A stretch of 64,000 nt of DNA, taken from contig JADZEI010000012.1 in the NCBI GenBank assembly GCA_020850615.1, forward strand, positions 1 through 64,000, written 5' to 3'. Origin of the DNA: Dehalococcoidia bacterium (GTDB taxonomy: Bacteria; Chloroflexota; Dehalococcoidia; Tepidiformales; Tepidiformaceae). The position numbers and the translations under genes were made by a program. Below the pieces are notes generated by a model. It saw only the letters and a program-made list of their open reading frames with translations, did no database searches and was not told the origin of the DNA. Positions 16,898 to 24,767 of the stretch are shown here, one piece after another. The first letter of the stretch is position 1. Each line of letters opens with the position of its first letter.

Positions 16898-17788
16898 CTA
16901 GGCGCGGCGGAATTCGAGGAGGGACCAGTCGCGTTCGTAGCGGAGGGCTTCGAGCGCGAAGCCGCCGGGTTCGATGGCGGCGCGGACGCGGGGGACGTCG
17001 ACCGCGAGGATGCCGCTGAGGATGAGCGCACCGCCGGGGCGGACGACTCCCGGGAAGACGCCGGCGAGCCCGATGTTCGCGTCGGTACTGATGTTCGCGA
17101 CGGTGACGTCGTAGGCGCCGGTGGTGCCGGGTTCGAGGCGGCCGGCGCGCACGGAGATGCGGTCGAGGGCGCCGTTGTCGCGGCAGTTCGCCGTAGCTAC
17201 CTCGGCGGCGATGGGATCGATGTCGATGGCTTCGACGTGGGCGGCGCCGAGGAGGACGGCGCCGATCGCCAGCACGCCGGAGCCGGTTCCGACATCGAGC
17301 ACCGTGTTGCCGGGGCGGATGTGCGATTCGAGCGCGGCCAGGCAGAGGCGGGTGGTCTCGTGGTGACCGGTGCCGAAGGCTTGCCCGGGGTCGAGGCGGA
17401 TGGCGAGTTGCCCCGCGGCGGGCTGGTGATCGATCCAGGAGGGCACGATGATCAGGTGCCCGCCGGTGTCGACGACGCCGAAGAACTCGCGCCAGCTCAC
17501 GGCCCAGTCCTGCTCGTAGATCGGCTTCGCGATGAGCTCGACGGCGGGGAACGACTCCTGCATGGCGCGGCGGAGGTCCTCGGTGAGGACGGCGCCGAGC
17601 TCGCTGCTGGGGAGGTAGGCGCGGACGAGGACCGGGTCGCCTTCGCGCACGCGGAAGCCGCGCTCGGGGCCGAGGATGTCGACCGGCTCCTCGACCGTGA
17701 CGCCGCCGGGCGCGACGTCGCGCATGATCGCGGCGACCGCATCGGCGTCGGCGGGTGCGACGCGGGCGGTGATTTCGAACCAGAGCAT
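16898..17788 (-). CDS. prmA: Ribosomal protein L11 methyltransferase
   Basis: A 296-residue class I SAM-dependent methyltransferase matching PrmA in length and order: an N-terminal L11-recognition domain, then IRLDPGQAFGTGHHETT, the SAM motif LDVGTGSGVLAIGA, AIDIDP and the active-site loop VANIST (NxL/I-type in the family). It trimethylates amino groups of ribosomal protein L11. No Shine-Dalgarno precedes the ATG, but TACCCT lies six bases upstream of it, so the mRNA is probably leaderless. It is convergent with the lipoprotein gene with only ten bases between. Confidence 0.92.
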   Translation of the reverse strand: MLWFEITARVAPADADAVAAIMRDVAPGGVTVEEPVDILGPERGFRVREGDPVLVRAYLPSSELGAVLTEDLRRAMQESFPAVELIAKPIYEQDWAVSWREFFGVVDTGGHLIIVPSWIDHQPAAGQLAIRLDPGQAFGTGHHETTRLCLAALESHIRPGNTVLDVGTGSGVLAIGAVLLGAAHVEAIDIDPIAAEVATANCRDNGALDRISVRAGRLEPGTTGAYDVTVANISTDANIGLAGVFPGVVRPGGALILSGILAVDVPRVRAAIEPGGFALEALRYERDWSLLEFRRA

Positions 17789-17794
17789 GGAGGG

Positions 17795-17800
17795 AGGGTA
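17795..17800 (-). promoter_or_regulatory. -10 box giving leaderless prmA mRNA
   Basis: TACCCT on the minus strand, separated by exactly six bases from the prmA ATG. The rest of the 281-base region up to 18069 holds no gene that I can support; it must include the promoter of the response-regulator operon on the other strand. Confidence 0.45.
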
Positions 17801-18069
17801 GCAGGGGCGTGCGATACGGTCGGGACGGGGCGCGATCGCTCGTGTCTACGTTTTACACACCATTTGCAGGGCGGGGGTGGGGGCCTTACGGGGGCTGGGC
17901 ATACTCACGGCACGGCAAGCGGACGACGGCCCCGCTTGCCCGACACCCCCGTAGCAGGGAAGCCGGGGCCCTGGCGGCACCAACCCCGACCCGGGCGACC
18001 GGGTGGCGCCGCCGGGGCCTCCGGCGCATACTGGACATTCCGGCCACCCCGGGGGTAGCTCGCAAACGC

Positions 18070-18750
18070 ATGGCGCAAAAGATCCTCCTCGTCGACGACG
18101 AACAGAACATCCGGGACCTCGCGTCCCTCTACCTGCAGAAGGAAGGCTTCGCTGTGGAGTCGGCCTCGAACGGGGTGGAGGCGATCGAACGGTTCAAGGA
18201 TGTGCAGCCGGCGATGGTCGTGCTGGACGTGATGATGCCCGGCATGGATGGCTTCGAGGTGTGCCGCGAACTGCGGCGGGAGCACGATGTCCCGATCCTG
18301 ATGCTGACGGCGCGGAACGACGACATCGACAAGATCGTCGGGCTGGAGCTGGGCGCGGACGACTACATGACGAAGCCGTTCAACCCGCGGGAGCTGGTGG
18401 CGCGGGTAAAGGCGATCCTGCGCCGGGCGGAGGGCGGGCGGCGCCCTCAGAACGTGATCACGGTGGCGAACCTGAGCGTGGACAAGGCGCGTCGCGAAGC
18501 GCGCGTGGGCGAAGAGCTGCTGACGTTGCGGACCAAGGAGTTCGACCTCCTGATCGCGTTCGTGGAGAATCCGGGTATCGCGCTCACACGGGACCAGTTG
18601 CTGGAAGGCGTGTGGGGGTACGATTACGCTGGGGAGACGCGCACCGTTGACGTCCATGTGCAGCACCTCCGCGCCAAGCTCCAGGATGCGCACGTGGCGA
18701 TCGAGACGCTGCGGGGCGTGGGGTACAAGCTCGTCGAAGCCCGCCCCTGA
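18070..18750 (+). CDS. OmpR/PhoB-family response regulator
   Basis: A 226-residue two-domain regulator. The receiver domain has the acidic pair in LLVDDEQN, the phospho-acceptor Asp at 53 (VVLDVMMPGMDG), the Thr in MLTARND and the Lys in MTKPFNP. The C-terminal winged-helix domain ends with RTVDVHVQHLRAKL and GVGYKL, the OmpR/PhoB recognition-helix and wing signature. It is followed 15 bases later by its probable cognate histidine kinase. The ATG at 18070 starts the receiver domain directly; the frame is open upstream, but that part has no similarity. No strong Shine-Dalgarno is seen. The signal sensed cannot be inferred. Confidence 0.92.
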   Translation: MAQKILLVDDEQNIRDLASLYLQKEGFAVESASNGVEAIERFKDVQPAMVVLDVMMPGMDGFEVCRELRREHDVPILMLTARNDDIDKIVGLELGADDYMTKPFNPRELVARVKAILRRAEGGRRPQNVITVANLSVDKARREARVGEELLTLRTKEFDLLIAFVENPGIALTRDQLLEGVWGYDYAGETRTVDVHVQHLRAKLQDAHVAIETLRGVGYKLVEARP

Positions 18751-18765
18751 GCGAGGGGGGCGATA

Positions 18766-20304
18766 GTGGGCACGCTCCAATCTCGGCTGTTCCTGACGTA
18801 CTTCGTGATCATCGGCGTCACGCTGGGGCTCACGGCGCTGAGCCTCTTCCTGCTGCTCGGCGGGTACCGTGAGGCGATTTCGTACGGCAACCTCGAGGAC
18901 CTGGCGACGCTGATCAACCAGCAGGCGCTGGCCGAAGTCGACCCGGAGGCGGCGGACGGGCAGGCGGGGAGCCAGGACGAGCTGCTGACGCGGCTCAGCG
19001 GCTTCCTGAACCAGCGCGACGCGACGGCGGGGGCGACCGACATCGCGGTGGCGGTGACGAACGCGACGGGCACGGTGGTCGCGCGCGCCGGGATCTACGA
19101 CATCGAAGGCGTGGTCATTGATGAGCTGACGGAGACCGCGAGCGAGAGCGGCCCGCAGCGCTGCCGGATGGGCATCAACGGCGGCGGGGAGCTGCTCTGC
19201 GTGAGCATCCCGATTTCGCCGCAGGTGGTGGACCAGTACGAGGGCACGGAGGCCGCGGCGATCGTCGTGGCGCAGCCGGCGGCGGGGCTCGGGGAGGTGT
19301 TCGGCGACCTGATGCCGCGGCTGCTCTTCTCCGGGATCATCGGGGTGGTTGCGGCGCTGGTGCTCGGGTTCCTGCTCTCGCAGAGCGTGGCGGCGCCGCT
19401 TCGGAACATCGCCCGGGCGGCACGGAGCGTGGCGCGCGGGAACTACCGGCAGCGCGTACCGGCGACGGGCCCGCGCGAGGTGCGCGACCTGGCGACGAAC
19501 TTCAACCGGATGACGGAAGAGGTCCAGCGGTCGCAGCAGACGCTGCGGGACTTCCTCGCGAACATCTCGCACGAGCTGAAGACGCCGCTGACCTCGATCC
19601 GGGGCTTCGGTACGGCGATCGCGGACGGGACCATCGACGACCCGGCGGGGATCACGCGGTCGGCGACGATCATCTGCGACGAGTCGAACCGGGTCCTGCG
19701 GCTGGTGGAGGAACTGCTCGACCTCTCGCGCATCGAAAGCGGCCAGGTTTCGATGCGGCAGGAGGACGTGGACCTGACGGAGCTGCTGGAGCACGTGCAT
19801 GAGGTATTCGCCCTTCGCAGCGAGGAGAACGGCGTGGCGGTCGAGGTGGAGAGCGTCGGGAACACGCGCATCCGGGGGGACTACGACCGGCTCGAGCAGG
19901 TGCTGAACAACCTGCTGGACAACGCGCTGCGGCACACGCCGCGCGGCGGCACGGTGCGCGTGCAGTCGCGGGAGGTGCAACAGGGGCTGGTGCAGGTGGC
20001 GGTGACGGACAACGGCCCGGGCATCCCCCAGGACGACATCCCGCACCTGTTCGAGCGGTTCTATCGCGCCAACGGGACGGGCACGAAGCCCGCGAAGGGC
20101 TACGGGCTGGGCCTCGCCATCACCCGGGAGATCGTGCGCGCGCACGGCGGCGACATCTGGGTGACGAGCGAGTCGGGCCGGGGCACGTCGTTCGTGTTCA
20201 CGCTGCCGGACAGCGGGCTGCCCGCGCGGACAGCCGGCGGCTCGACAACCAGACGCCGAAGGGCCCGGCAGCGAGCCGGGCGCCTGCGGCGGAACGGGAG
20301 CTGA
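18766..20304 (+). CDS. Membrane-bound sensor histidine kinase
   Basis: A 512-residue HisKA kinase. Membrane helices lie at about 8-32 and 184-206 and bracket an extracytoplasmic sensor region of about 150 residues that has no clear family. HAMP follows (PLRNIARAARSVARGNY). The H-box is FLANISHELKTPL with His at 269, the N-box NLLDNALRHT, G1 DNGPGIP and G2 GYGLGLAI. The C-terminus carries an unusual Arg-rich tail of about 30 residues (TTRRRRARQRAGRLRRNG). A GTG start at 18766 was chosen, with GCGAGGGGGG upstream. It forms an operon with the preceding response regulator. Confidence 0.92.
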   Translation: MGTLQSRLFLTYFVIIGVTLGLTALSLFLLLGGYREAISYGNLEDLATLINQQALAEVDPEAADGQAGSQDELLTRLSGFLNQRDATAGATDIAVAVTNATGTVVARAGIYDIEGVVIDELTETASESGPQRCRMGINGGGELLCVSIPISPQVVDQYEGTEAAAIVVAQPAAGLGEVFGDLMPRLLFSGIIGVVAALVLGFLLSQSVAAPLRNIARAARSVARGNYRQRVPATGPREVRDLATNFNRMTEEVQRSQQTLRDFLANISHELKTPLTSIRGFGTAIADGTIDDPAGITRSATIICDESNRVLRLVEELLDLSRIESGQVSMRQEDVDLTELLEHVHEVFALRSEENGVAVEVESVGNTRIRGDYDRLEQVLNNLLDNALRHTPRGGTVRVQSREVQQGLVQVAVTDNGPGIPQDDIPHLFERFYRANGTGTKPAKGYGLGLAITREIVRAHGGDIWVTSESGRGTSFVFTLPDSGLPARTAGGSTTRRRRARQRAGRLRRNGS

Positions 20305-20319
20305 GGGCCGCGGGGGAGA

Positions 20320-22527
20320 TTACGCGGCACAGGCCAGCTCGATGGCGGCCGCATCTTCGGCGGCGGGGCGGTGGTGCACCTCGGCGGCGCGGGTGACGAA
20401 GGCGATGAGCATCGCGATGCCGGCGACGAGCCGCGTGGCGGCGAGCGGTGCGCCGTCGACACCGGCGAGCGTGGCCGCGGCGAGGGTGGCGCCGGCGGCG
20501 AGTGCCACGGCGAGGAAGGTCGCGCTGGCGCGGCTCGCGAGGAGCTCGTGGCGGAAGCCGCCCGCGAGGGCGACGGCCATGCCGGCGTACGTCATCGTGA
20601 CCAGGTGCTCGGAGGGGTCGGTGAGCATCGGGAAGACGTTGGCGTGGGTGGCGGTGAACTCGAACACCGCTGCGTGGACGCCGAAGCCGTAGTCGATGCC
20701 CATGCCGAGGAGTAGCAGCGCGCCGCCGCCCCAGAGAAACATGCCGGCCGCCTGGTCGAGGTCGGCGCCGCCGTCGCGGCGCCAGAAGCCGCGGAAGGCG
20801 AGGAGCCCGGCCGCGCCGGCGCCCGCCGCGGCAAGGGCGAGGCCACGCGTGGCGGTCATGCCCGGGACTTCGAGCCAGGCGGCGGTGGCGATGGCCGTGG
20901 ACGCCGCTGCAACGACGGCCACGGTGGCGGGGAGCCCGGCGCGCAGGGCCCCGAGCCGCTGGGGGACTGCGGCCGCGATGCGGCGGCGGCGCGGGAAGCG
21001 GGCGATGGTGTTCGCCGGGCGCGCCATCCAGAGGGTGAGCGCGTCGAAGTGGAGCGTCCGGTAGCCACCCCTGGTCACGTGCCGGAGGGCTTCGTCGAGG
21101 GCGATAGCGCCGATGGCGCGCTGCTTGCGCAGCGGCTTCGCGAGGGCGTAGGCGAACGCGCCGGCACCGGGGACGAGCGCCGCGAGGGCGACGGGCAGGG
21201 TGTGGACCTCGCGGGCGGAGCCGGCCCCGCGGCCGCGAAGGGCGTTCCATTCGCCGCGGGCGCGCATCACGAGCGTCCAGCCGGCGCGGGCGATGCTACC
21301 GAGCGGGAAGCGCAGGGGGACGGTCATCGCCATGTGGGCGCCGAGGTTCGCGGTCGCGGCGGACACCTCGGGGAGGGCGAGCGAGTCGCGGAGGCGGTCC
21401 GCTTCGGTGCTGGTCAGGCGGCCCTCCGCCTCCCAGGCGGCGATGCCGTTGCGGGTGAACGAATCGGCGAGCTGCTCGCTGCCCTGGGTGAGGCGGCGGG
21501 CGCCGCGCACCCACGAGGGCACGTCGACCAGCCGGAAGGCGAAGCGCAGCAGCTTGCTGGCGATGCGGGGTTCGCTGGCGTGCCATTCGGCCTGGGCCGC
21601 GGCGTAGGCGCTAGCGGCGGCAAAGAGCTCGGCGGCGCCTTCGTCCCCGAGAGTGGCGACGATGCTGTCGCGCTCGGCCGACAGGTAGGCATCGAGGCGG
21701 CGCACGTCGATTTCGTCGAACGAGGGGTAGAGGCCGGCGCGGACGGCGCGGGCGAGCTGGCGCGGCGGCAGGATCGGCGTCACGAGATTCGATTCGAGGT
21801 CGATGATGCGGAAGGCACCGTCCTCGCGCTCGATGAGGTTGCCGACGGAGCGGGGGTTGTAGGAACCGACCTGCCAGGTGGGCAGCCCGGATTCGGCGAA
21901 GCGGGTGGTGAGCTCAGCGAGGAGCGCCTTTGCGGCGGGGATGTTGCGGGGGGCGGTGCCGCGGACGAGCTCGGTGACGAAGACGGCGCGGCCGTCCGCG
22001 GTGGTGCGCACTTCGAGGGCGGGCGCGACGAGGTTCTCGCCGAACCAGTACCCGGTCAGGCGGCCGGCGACTTCGCGGCGGAGGGCGGCGGCGCGGACGG
22101 CGGCCATGTTCGACCGGTAGGGGAACGGCGCCTGGAACGAGAGCCGGTAGAGTGCGCGCACGGCGCGGGTGGGCTCATAGCTCTTTTCGGCGGTGCCGGC
22201 GTCGTAATCGAGGCGGACGGTGCTGGAGATGGAGCCCGTCATGACGATGCCGCTGGCGGGCGGCAGCGCGGCGGCGGCATCGGCGGGGGTATCGTGGGTG
22301 AGGCGGCGCCAGGCGAGGGCCAGGCCGAGGTCGCCGACGGCGAGCGCGACCCAGGCGGCGGACCACCACGCGACCGATTCGTTGTTGGCGGTGTAGACCG
22401 CGGCCACCGCGAAGGCGACGGCGAGGTGGAGCGCGGCGCGGCGCGGGTCGAAGACCAGCGAGCGGACGGCCAGGCGGCCCGTGATGCCGAGCTGTTCTGC
22501 GGTGTGGCGGTGTGTCCAGGTTGTCAT
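20320..22527 (-). CDS. Membrane protein with a kinase-like domain
   Basis: A 735-residue protein I cannot name. Two hydrophobic helices occur near residues 30-65 and about six more in the C-terminal third. Between them, residues about 140-330 look like a degenerate protein-kinase/phosphotransferase fold: VFVTELVRGTAP could be the hinge, YNPRSVGNLI a catalytic loop with Asn, and FRIIDLESN a DFG-like metal-binding Asp. The usual HxD is replaced by YNP. The ATG at 22525-22527 has GGAGGG upstream, but that sequence lies in a strong leader hairpin. Neighbours (a two-component system on one side, a PAP2 phosphatase on the other) do not define its function. A lipid- or sugar-linked kinase is possible. 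Confidence 0.6.
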   Translation of the reverse strand: MTTWTHRHTAEQLGITGRLAVRSLVFDPRRAALHLAVAFAVAAVYTANNESVAWWSAAWVALAVGDLGLALAWRRLTHDTPADAAAALPPASGIVMTGSISSTVRLDYDAGTAEKSYEPTRAVRALYRLSFQAPFPYRSNMAAVRAAALRREVAGRLTGYWFGENLVAPALEVRTTADGRAVFVTELVRGTAPRNIPAAKALLAELTTRFAESGLPTWQVGSYNPRSVGNLIEREDGAFRIIDLESNLVTPILPPRQLARAVRAGLYPSFDEIDVRRLDAYLSAERDSIVATLGDEGAAELFAAASAYAAAQAEWHASEPRIASKLLRFAFRLVDVPSWVRGARRLTQGSEQLADSFTRNGIAAWEAEGRLTSTEADRLRDSLALPEVSAATANLGAHMAMTVPLRFPLGSIARAGWTLVMRARGEWNALRGRGAGSAREVHTLPVALAALVPGAGAFAYALAKPLRKQRAIGAIALDEALRHVTRGGYRTLHFDALTLWMARPANTIARFPRRRRIAAAVPQRLGALRAGLPATVAVVAAASTAIATAAWLEVPGMTATRGLALAAAGAGAAGLLAFRGFWRRDGGADLDQAAGMFLWGGGALLLLGMGIDYGFGVHAAVFEFTATHANVFPMLTDPSEHLVTMTYAGMAVALAGGFRHELLASRASATFLAVALAAGATLAAATLAGVDGAPLAATRLVAGIAMLIAFVTRAAEVHHRPAAEDAAAIELACAA

Positions 22528-22581
22528 GGTGGTTCCCTCCCCGGCCGGTGCCCAGCACCGGCGCTCCACGAGGAAACCACC
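22528..22581 (-). promoter_or_regulatory. Leader hairpin sequestering the ribosome-binding site
   Basis: Read on the minus strand, GGUGGUUUCCUC (22581-22570) pairs over 12 bp with GAGGGAACCACC (22539-22528), the segment holding the Shine-Dalgarno and ending directly at the ATG; the only non-Watson-Crick pair is one U-G. Inside is a second 8-bp hairpin (22562-22555 with 22551-22544) with a three-base loop. The structure would block initiation when folded. Confidence 0.65.
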
Positions 22582-22710
22582 ATGAAACGACCGCTTCTGT
22601 GGCGCGGATCGCGTATCGGGAATGACGGAACGCAGGGATGACCGCGGGCTCCGCCGAACGGCTGAGCCGGGCTCGGCCATCGGCGGGCGGCGAGGCCGCG
22701 AGGGGGCGGA

Positions 22711-23433
22711 TTAGCGGCGGAGCGGGGTGCGCGCGGTGGTCAGCGCGACGAGCGGGCGAGTGCTCCAGAGGAGGACCAGGAAGACCGCTCCCCAGACGAG
22801 CCCGCCGGCGACGTCGGTGGGCCAGTGGGCGCCGGCCCAGACGCGAGAGACGGCCGTGAGCAGCACGGTCGCGGCGGCGAGGACGCGAACGGGGATGGCG
22901 ACGGCGCGGGGGAGGAGCTCGGCGGCGATGATGAACCAGAGCCCGAAGAACGCCATCGCGGTCATCACGTGGCCGGAGGGGAACGAGGGGTCGGAGGGGA
23001 ACTCGAGGATGTTGAAGGTGCCCGCCGGCCGCGGCCTATCGATGAGCTGCTTCAGCATGCTGGTGAAAGGGCCAACGGCAATGGCGATGGTGAACAGCAG
23101 CGCGTGCTCGTGGCGCTTCACCAGGACGAGGCCGAGGATCGTCGCCGCCCAGAGCAGCGGGATGCCCTGGTGGCGGAGGAAATCGTTGAACACCCAGGCG
23201 AGCCGCTCGTAGGAGCCGGGGAGGAGCTGGACGGACTGGAGGAGGGGGCGGTCCAGGTGGAGCGTCTCGTGGTTCGAACCCAGGACGGCGAAGGTGAAGC
23301 CGGCGACGAGCAGGGCGACGAACGCGCCCACCTGCCGCGACCGGTCCCAGGAGGCGGGGGAGAAGAACGGGGCGTAGGCGGGCAGGGATGCGGCTTCCGT
23401 CTGCGGCGCTGGTGCGCCGTGCGAGTCCATCAT
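22711..23433 (-). CDS. PAP2-family membrane phosphatase
   Basis: A 240-residue integral membrane protein with about six helices and the three PAP2 phosphatase motifs in order: KQLIDRPRP, SFPSGH and SRVWAGAHWPTD. The family dephosphorylates lipid phosphates such as phosphatidic acid or undecaprenyl pyrophosphate, with the active site on the outer face. I chose the first of two adjacent ATGs (23431-23433), with GGAG about 12 bases upstream; the frame continues upstream without similarity. The 183 bases between it and the next minus-strand gene (22528-22710) contain that gene's leader hairpin and no other gene. Confidence 0.88.
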   Translation of the reverse strand: MMDSHGAPAPQTEAASLPAYAPFFSPASWDRSRQVGAFVALLVAGFTFAVLGSNHETLHLDRPLLQSVQLLPGSYERLAWVFNDFLRHQGIPLLWAATILGLVLVKRHEHALLFTIAIAVGPFTSMLKQLIDRPRPAGTFNILEFPSDPSFPSGHVMTAMAFFGLWFIIAAELLPRAVAIPVRVLAAATVLLTAVSRVWAGAHWPTDVAGGLVWGAVFLVLLWSTRPLVALTTARTPLRR

Positions 23434-23635
23434 GCGCGGTGGATCTCCAGAGTGCGCCCGGCTCGTGGCCGGGGTTCGCACCACCGCAACCATTTTGTCC
23501 GCCAAAAGTCGGAGTTGCCAATAGGCTTTCGTACCAAAACACGCGCGGAAGGCCGGTGCGATCGCCAATTCACAGACGGGCGGTAACGGCGGGTTAACGA
23601 TGGATAGGTCCGCATCTGGCGGGCCGGGGGACGCC

Positions 23636-24397
23636 ATGGCGATCATCCACATCACGCGGCCACACGCATCACAGCTCGGGGTGCGCGGCGAGCGGCCCGG
23701 CGACCGGCTGCGGCGCTATGCGACCGCCGAGGCGGCGCGCGGCAACGTCGCGGTGCGGGCGGCGCTGTTCGGGACGGCGTTCAGCGCGGTGAGCGCGCTG
23801 GTTGGCGTGGCGATCTTCGGGTTCGATGGCGCGCACCAGCTCTTCCGGGACATCGGGCCGGTGACGGCGCTGTCGGTGGTGGGGATCCTCGCGGTGGGAT
23901 ACCTGGGACTTTTGATCGCGGCGGCGGAAGCGCCCGCGGGGGGCATCCGCCGGCTGACCAACTTCTGGGCGCTCGCGGGCGCGGGCTTCCTGGTGCTCTC
24001 GCTGGATGCGCCGCTGGACCTGCACGGGCGCCTCGGCGGGGCGATCCAGTCGCAGACGGCGCTGGCGCAGGACCTCGGGTTCCACCAGACGAGCGACGCG
24101 GTCCTGGCGGTGTACATGCTCGCCGGGCTGGCGGTGGCGGCCGTGTACTGGCGCGAGGTGCTGCGGTACCCGGTGGTGCTGGCGCATCTCATCGCGGGCG
24201 TGTTCCTCATGGGCGGGACGGTCGCGATCGACGGGTTCGGGGCGCACAGCTCGCTGACGTGGGTGCTCGAAGAGACGGTCGAGCTCTGGGCGATCGCGGC
24301 GTTCGTGGGCGGGTTCGCGGTGCGGCTCGGTATCGCGAACGAGCGGGCGGGTGTGGCGCTTCCGCTGTTGGTGGCGCGGCGGCGGGCGGCGGCATGA
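23636..24397 (+). CDS. Multi-pass membrane protein, unknown function
   Basis: A 253-residue protein with about six to seven hydrophobic helices, starting with an N-terminal cytoplasmic stretch of about 35 residues. I do not recognise a family. Charged residues within the helices (LSLDAPLDLHGR, VAIDGFGAH, LEETVELW) hint at a binding or transport role. The ATG at 23636 is preceded by GGGGGAC at a suitable distance; an upstream in-frame ATG at 23600 would add 12 residues. It is divergent from the PAP2 gene, and the 202-base spacer 23434-23635 holds the two promoters in a noticeably AT-richer stretch (about 23490-23560). Confidence 0.65.
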   Translation: MAIIHITRPHASQLGVRGERPGDRLRRYATAEAARGNVAVRAALFGTAFSAVSALVGVAIFGFDGAHQLFRDIGPVTALSVVGILAVGYLGLLIAAAEAPAGGIRRLTNFWALAGAGFLVLSLDAPLDLHGRLGGAIQSQTALAQDLGFHQTSDAVLAVYMLAGLAVAAVYWREVLRYPVVLAHLIAGVFLMGGTVAIDGFGAHSSLTWVLEETVELWAIAAFVGGFAVRLGIANERAGVALPLLVARRRAAA

Positions 24398-24413
24398 ATC
24401 CACCGGTTTCGCG

Positions 24414-24443
24414 TTGACAGGGCACGGCGGGCGGGCCTACTCT
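24414..24443 (+). promoter_or_regulatory. Promoter of the T-box/trp operon
   Basis: A consensus TTGACA (24414-24419) and TACTCT (24438-24443) are separated by 18 bases, predicting transcription from about 24450. It is the clearest two-element promoter in the window apart from the one for SRP RNA. Confidence 0.7.
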
Positions 24444-24449
24444 TCGATG

Positions 24450-24735
24450 GCACAACTGAATACGTGGCGTTGAACGGGAAGAGTAGCCCGTCTGGCGAGC
24501 CTTCAGAGAACCGGGGCAAGGTGTGAGCCCGGTGGCGGCGCGACAGGTGAATGGACCCGGGAGCTCCGGCGGCGAACGGCGAACAGCCCAGTAGCTGCCG
24601 GCGGAGAGGGCACCGATATCACGGCCCGGGCGATCGCCGCGCTGCGTGGCCGTCGCTACAGAAGTGCCCCGGCAACGGGGAACAAAGGTGGCACCGCGAG
24701 CAACCCCTCGTCCTTTGCGATGGAGGGGTTTTCTG
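24450..24735 (+). promoter_or_regulatory. T-box leader with a tryptophan specifier
   Basis: All elements of a transcription-terminating T-box occur in order. The 5' GGGAAGAGTAG block is at 24478-24488, followed by the stem I AGAGA and GGTGTGA motifs, then GTGAATGGACC with specifier codon TGG (Trp) at 24552-24554 and GTAGCTGCCGGC. The T-box sequence AAAGGTGGCACCGCG is at 24684-24698. Its UGGC bulge (24689-24692) would pair with a tRNA end GCCA, matching the G discriminator of bacterial tRNA-Trp. Downstream CCTTT can pair with AAAGG as the antiterminator. Uncharged tRNA-Trp should favour readthrough into the trp genes. Confidence 0.9.
24702..24734 (+). terminator. T-box-controlled intrinsic terminator
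   Basis: AACCCCTC (24702-24709) pairs with GAGGGGTT (24723-24730) and is followed by TTCTGTTGTT. It is mutually exclusive with the antiterminator formed by the T-box sequence and CCTTT at 24712-24716. Confidence 0.85.
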
Positions 24736-24767
24736 TTGTTCGCGACCAGAAGATGAGGGGACACGTT

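Noticed and set aside
14431-20145. Very long minus-strand open frames (866 and 746 codons) opposite the lipoprotein and the two-component system genes
   Set aside because: They are antisense shadows produced by high GC third positions. The plus-strand proteins have complete motifs.
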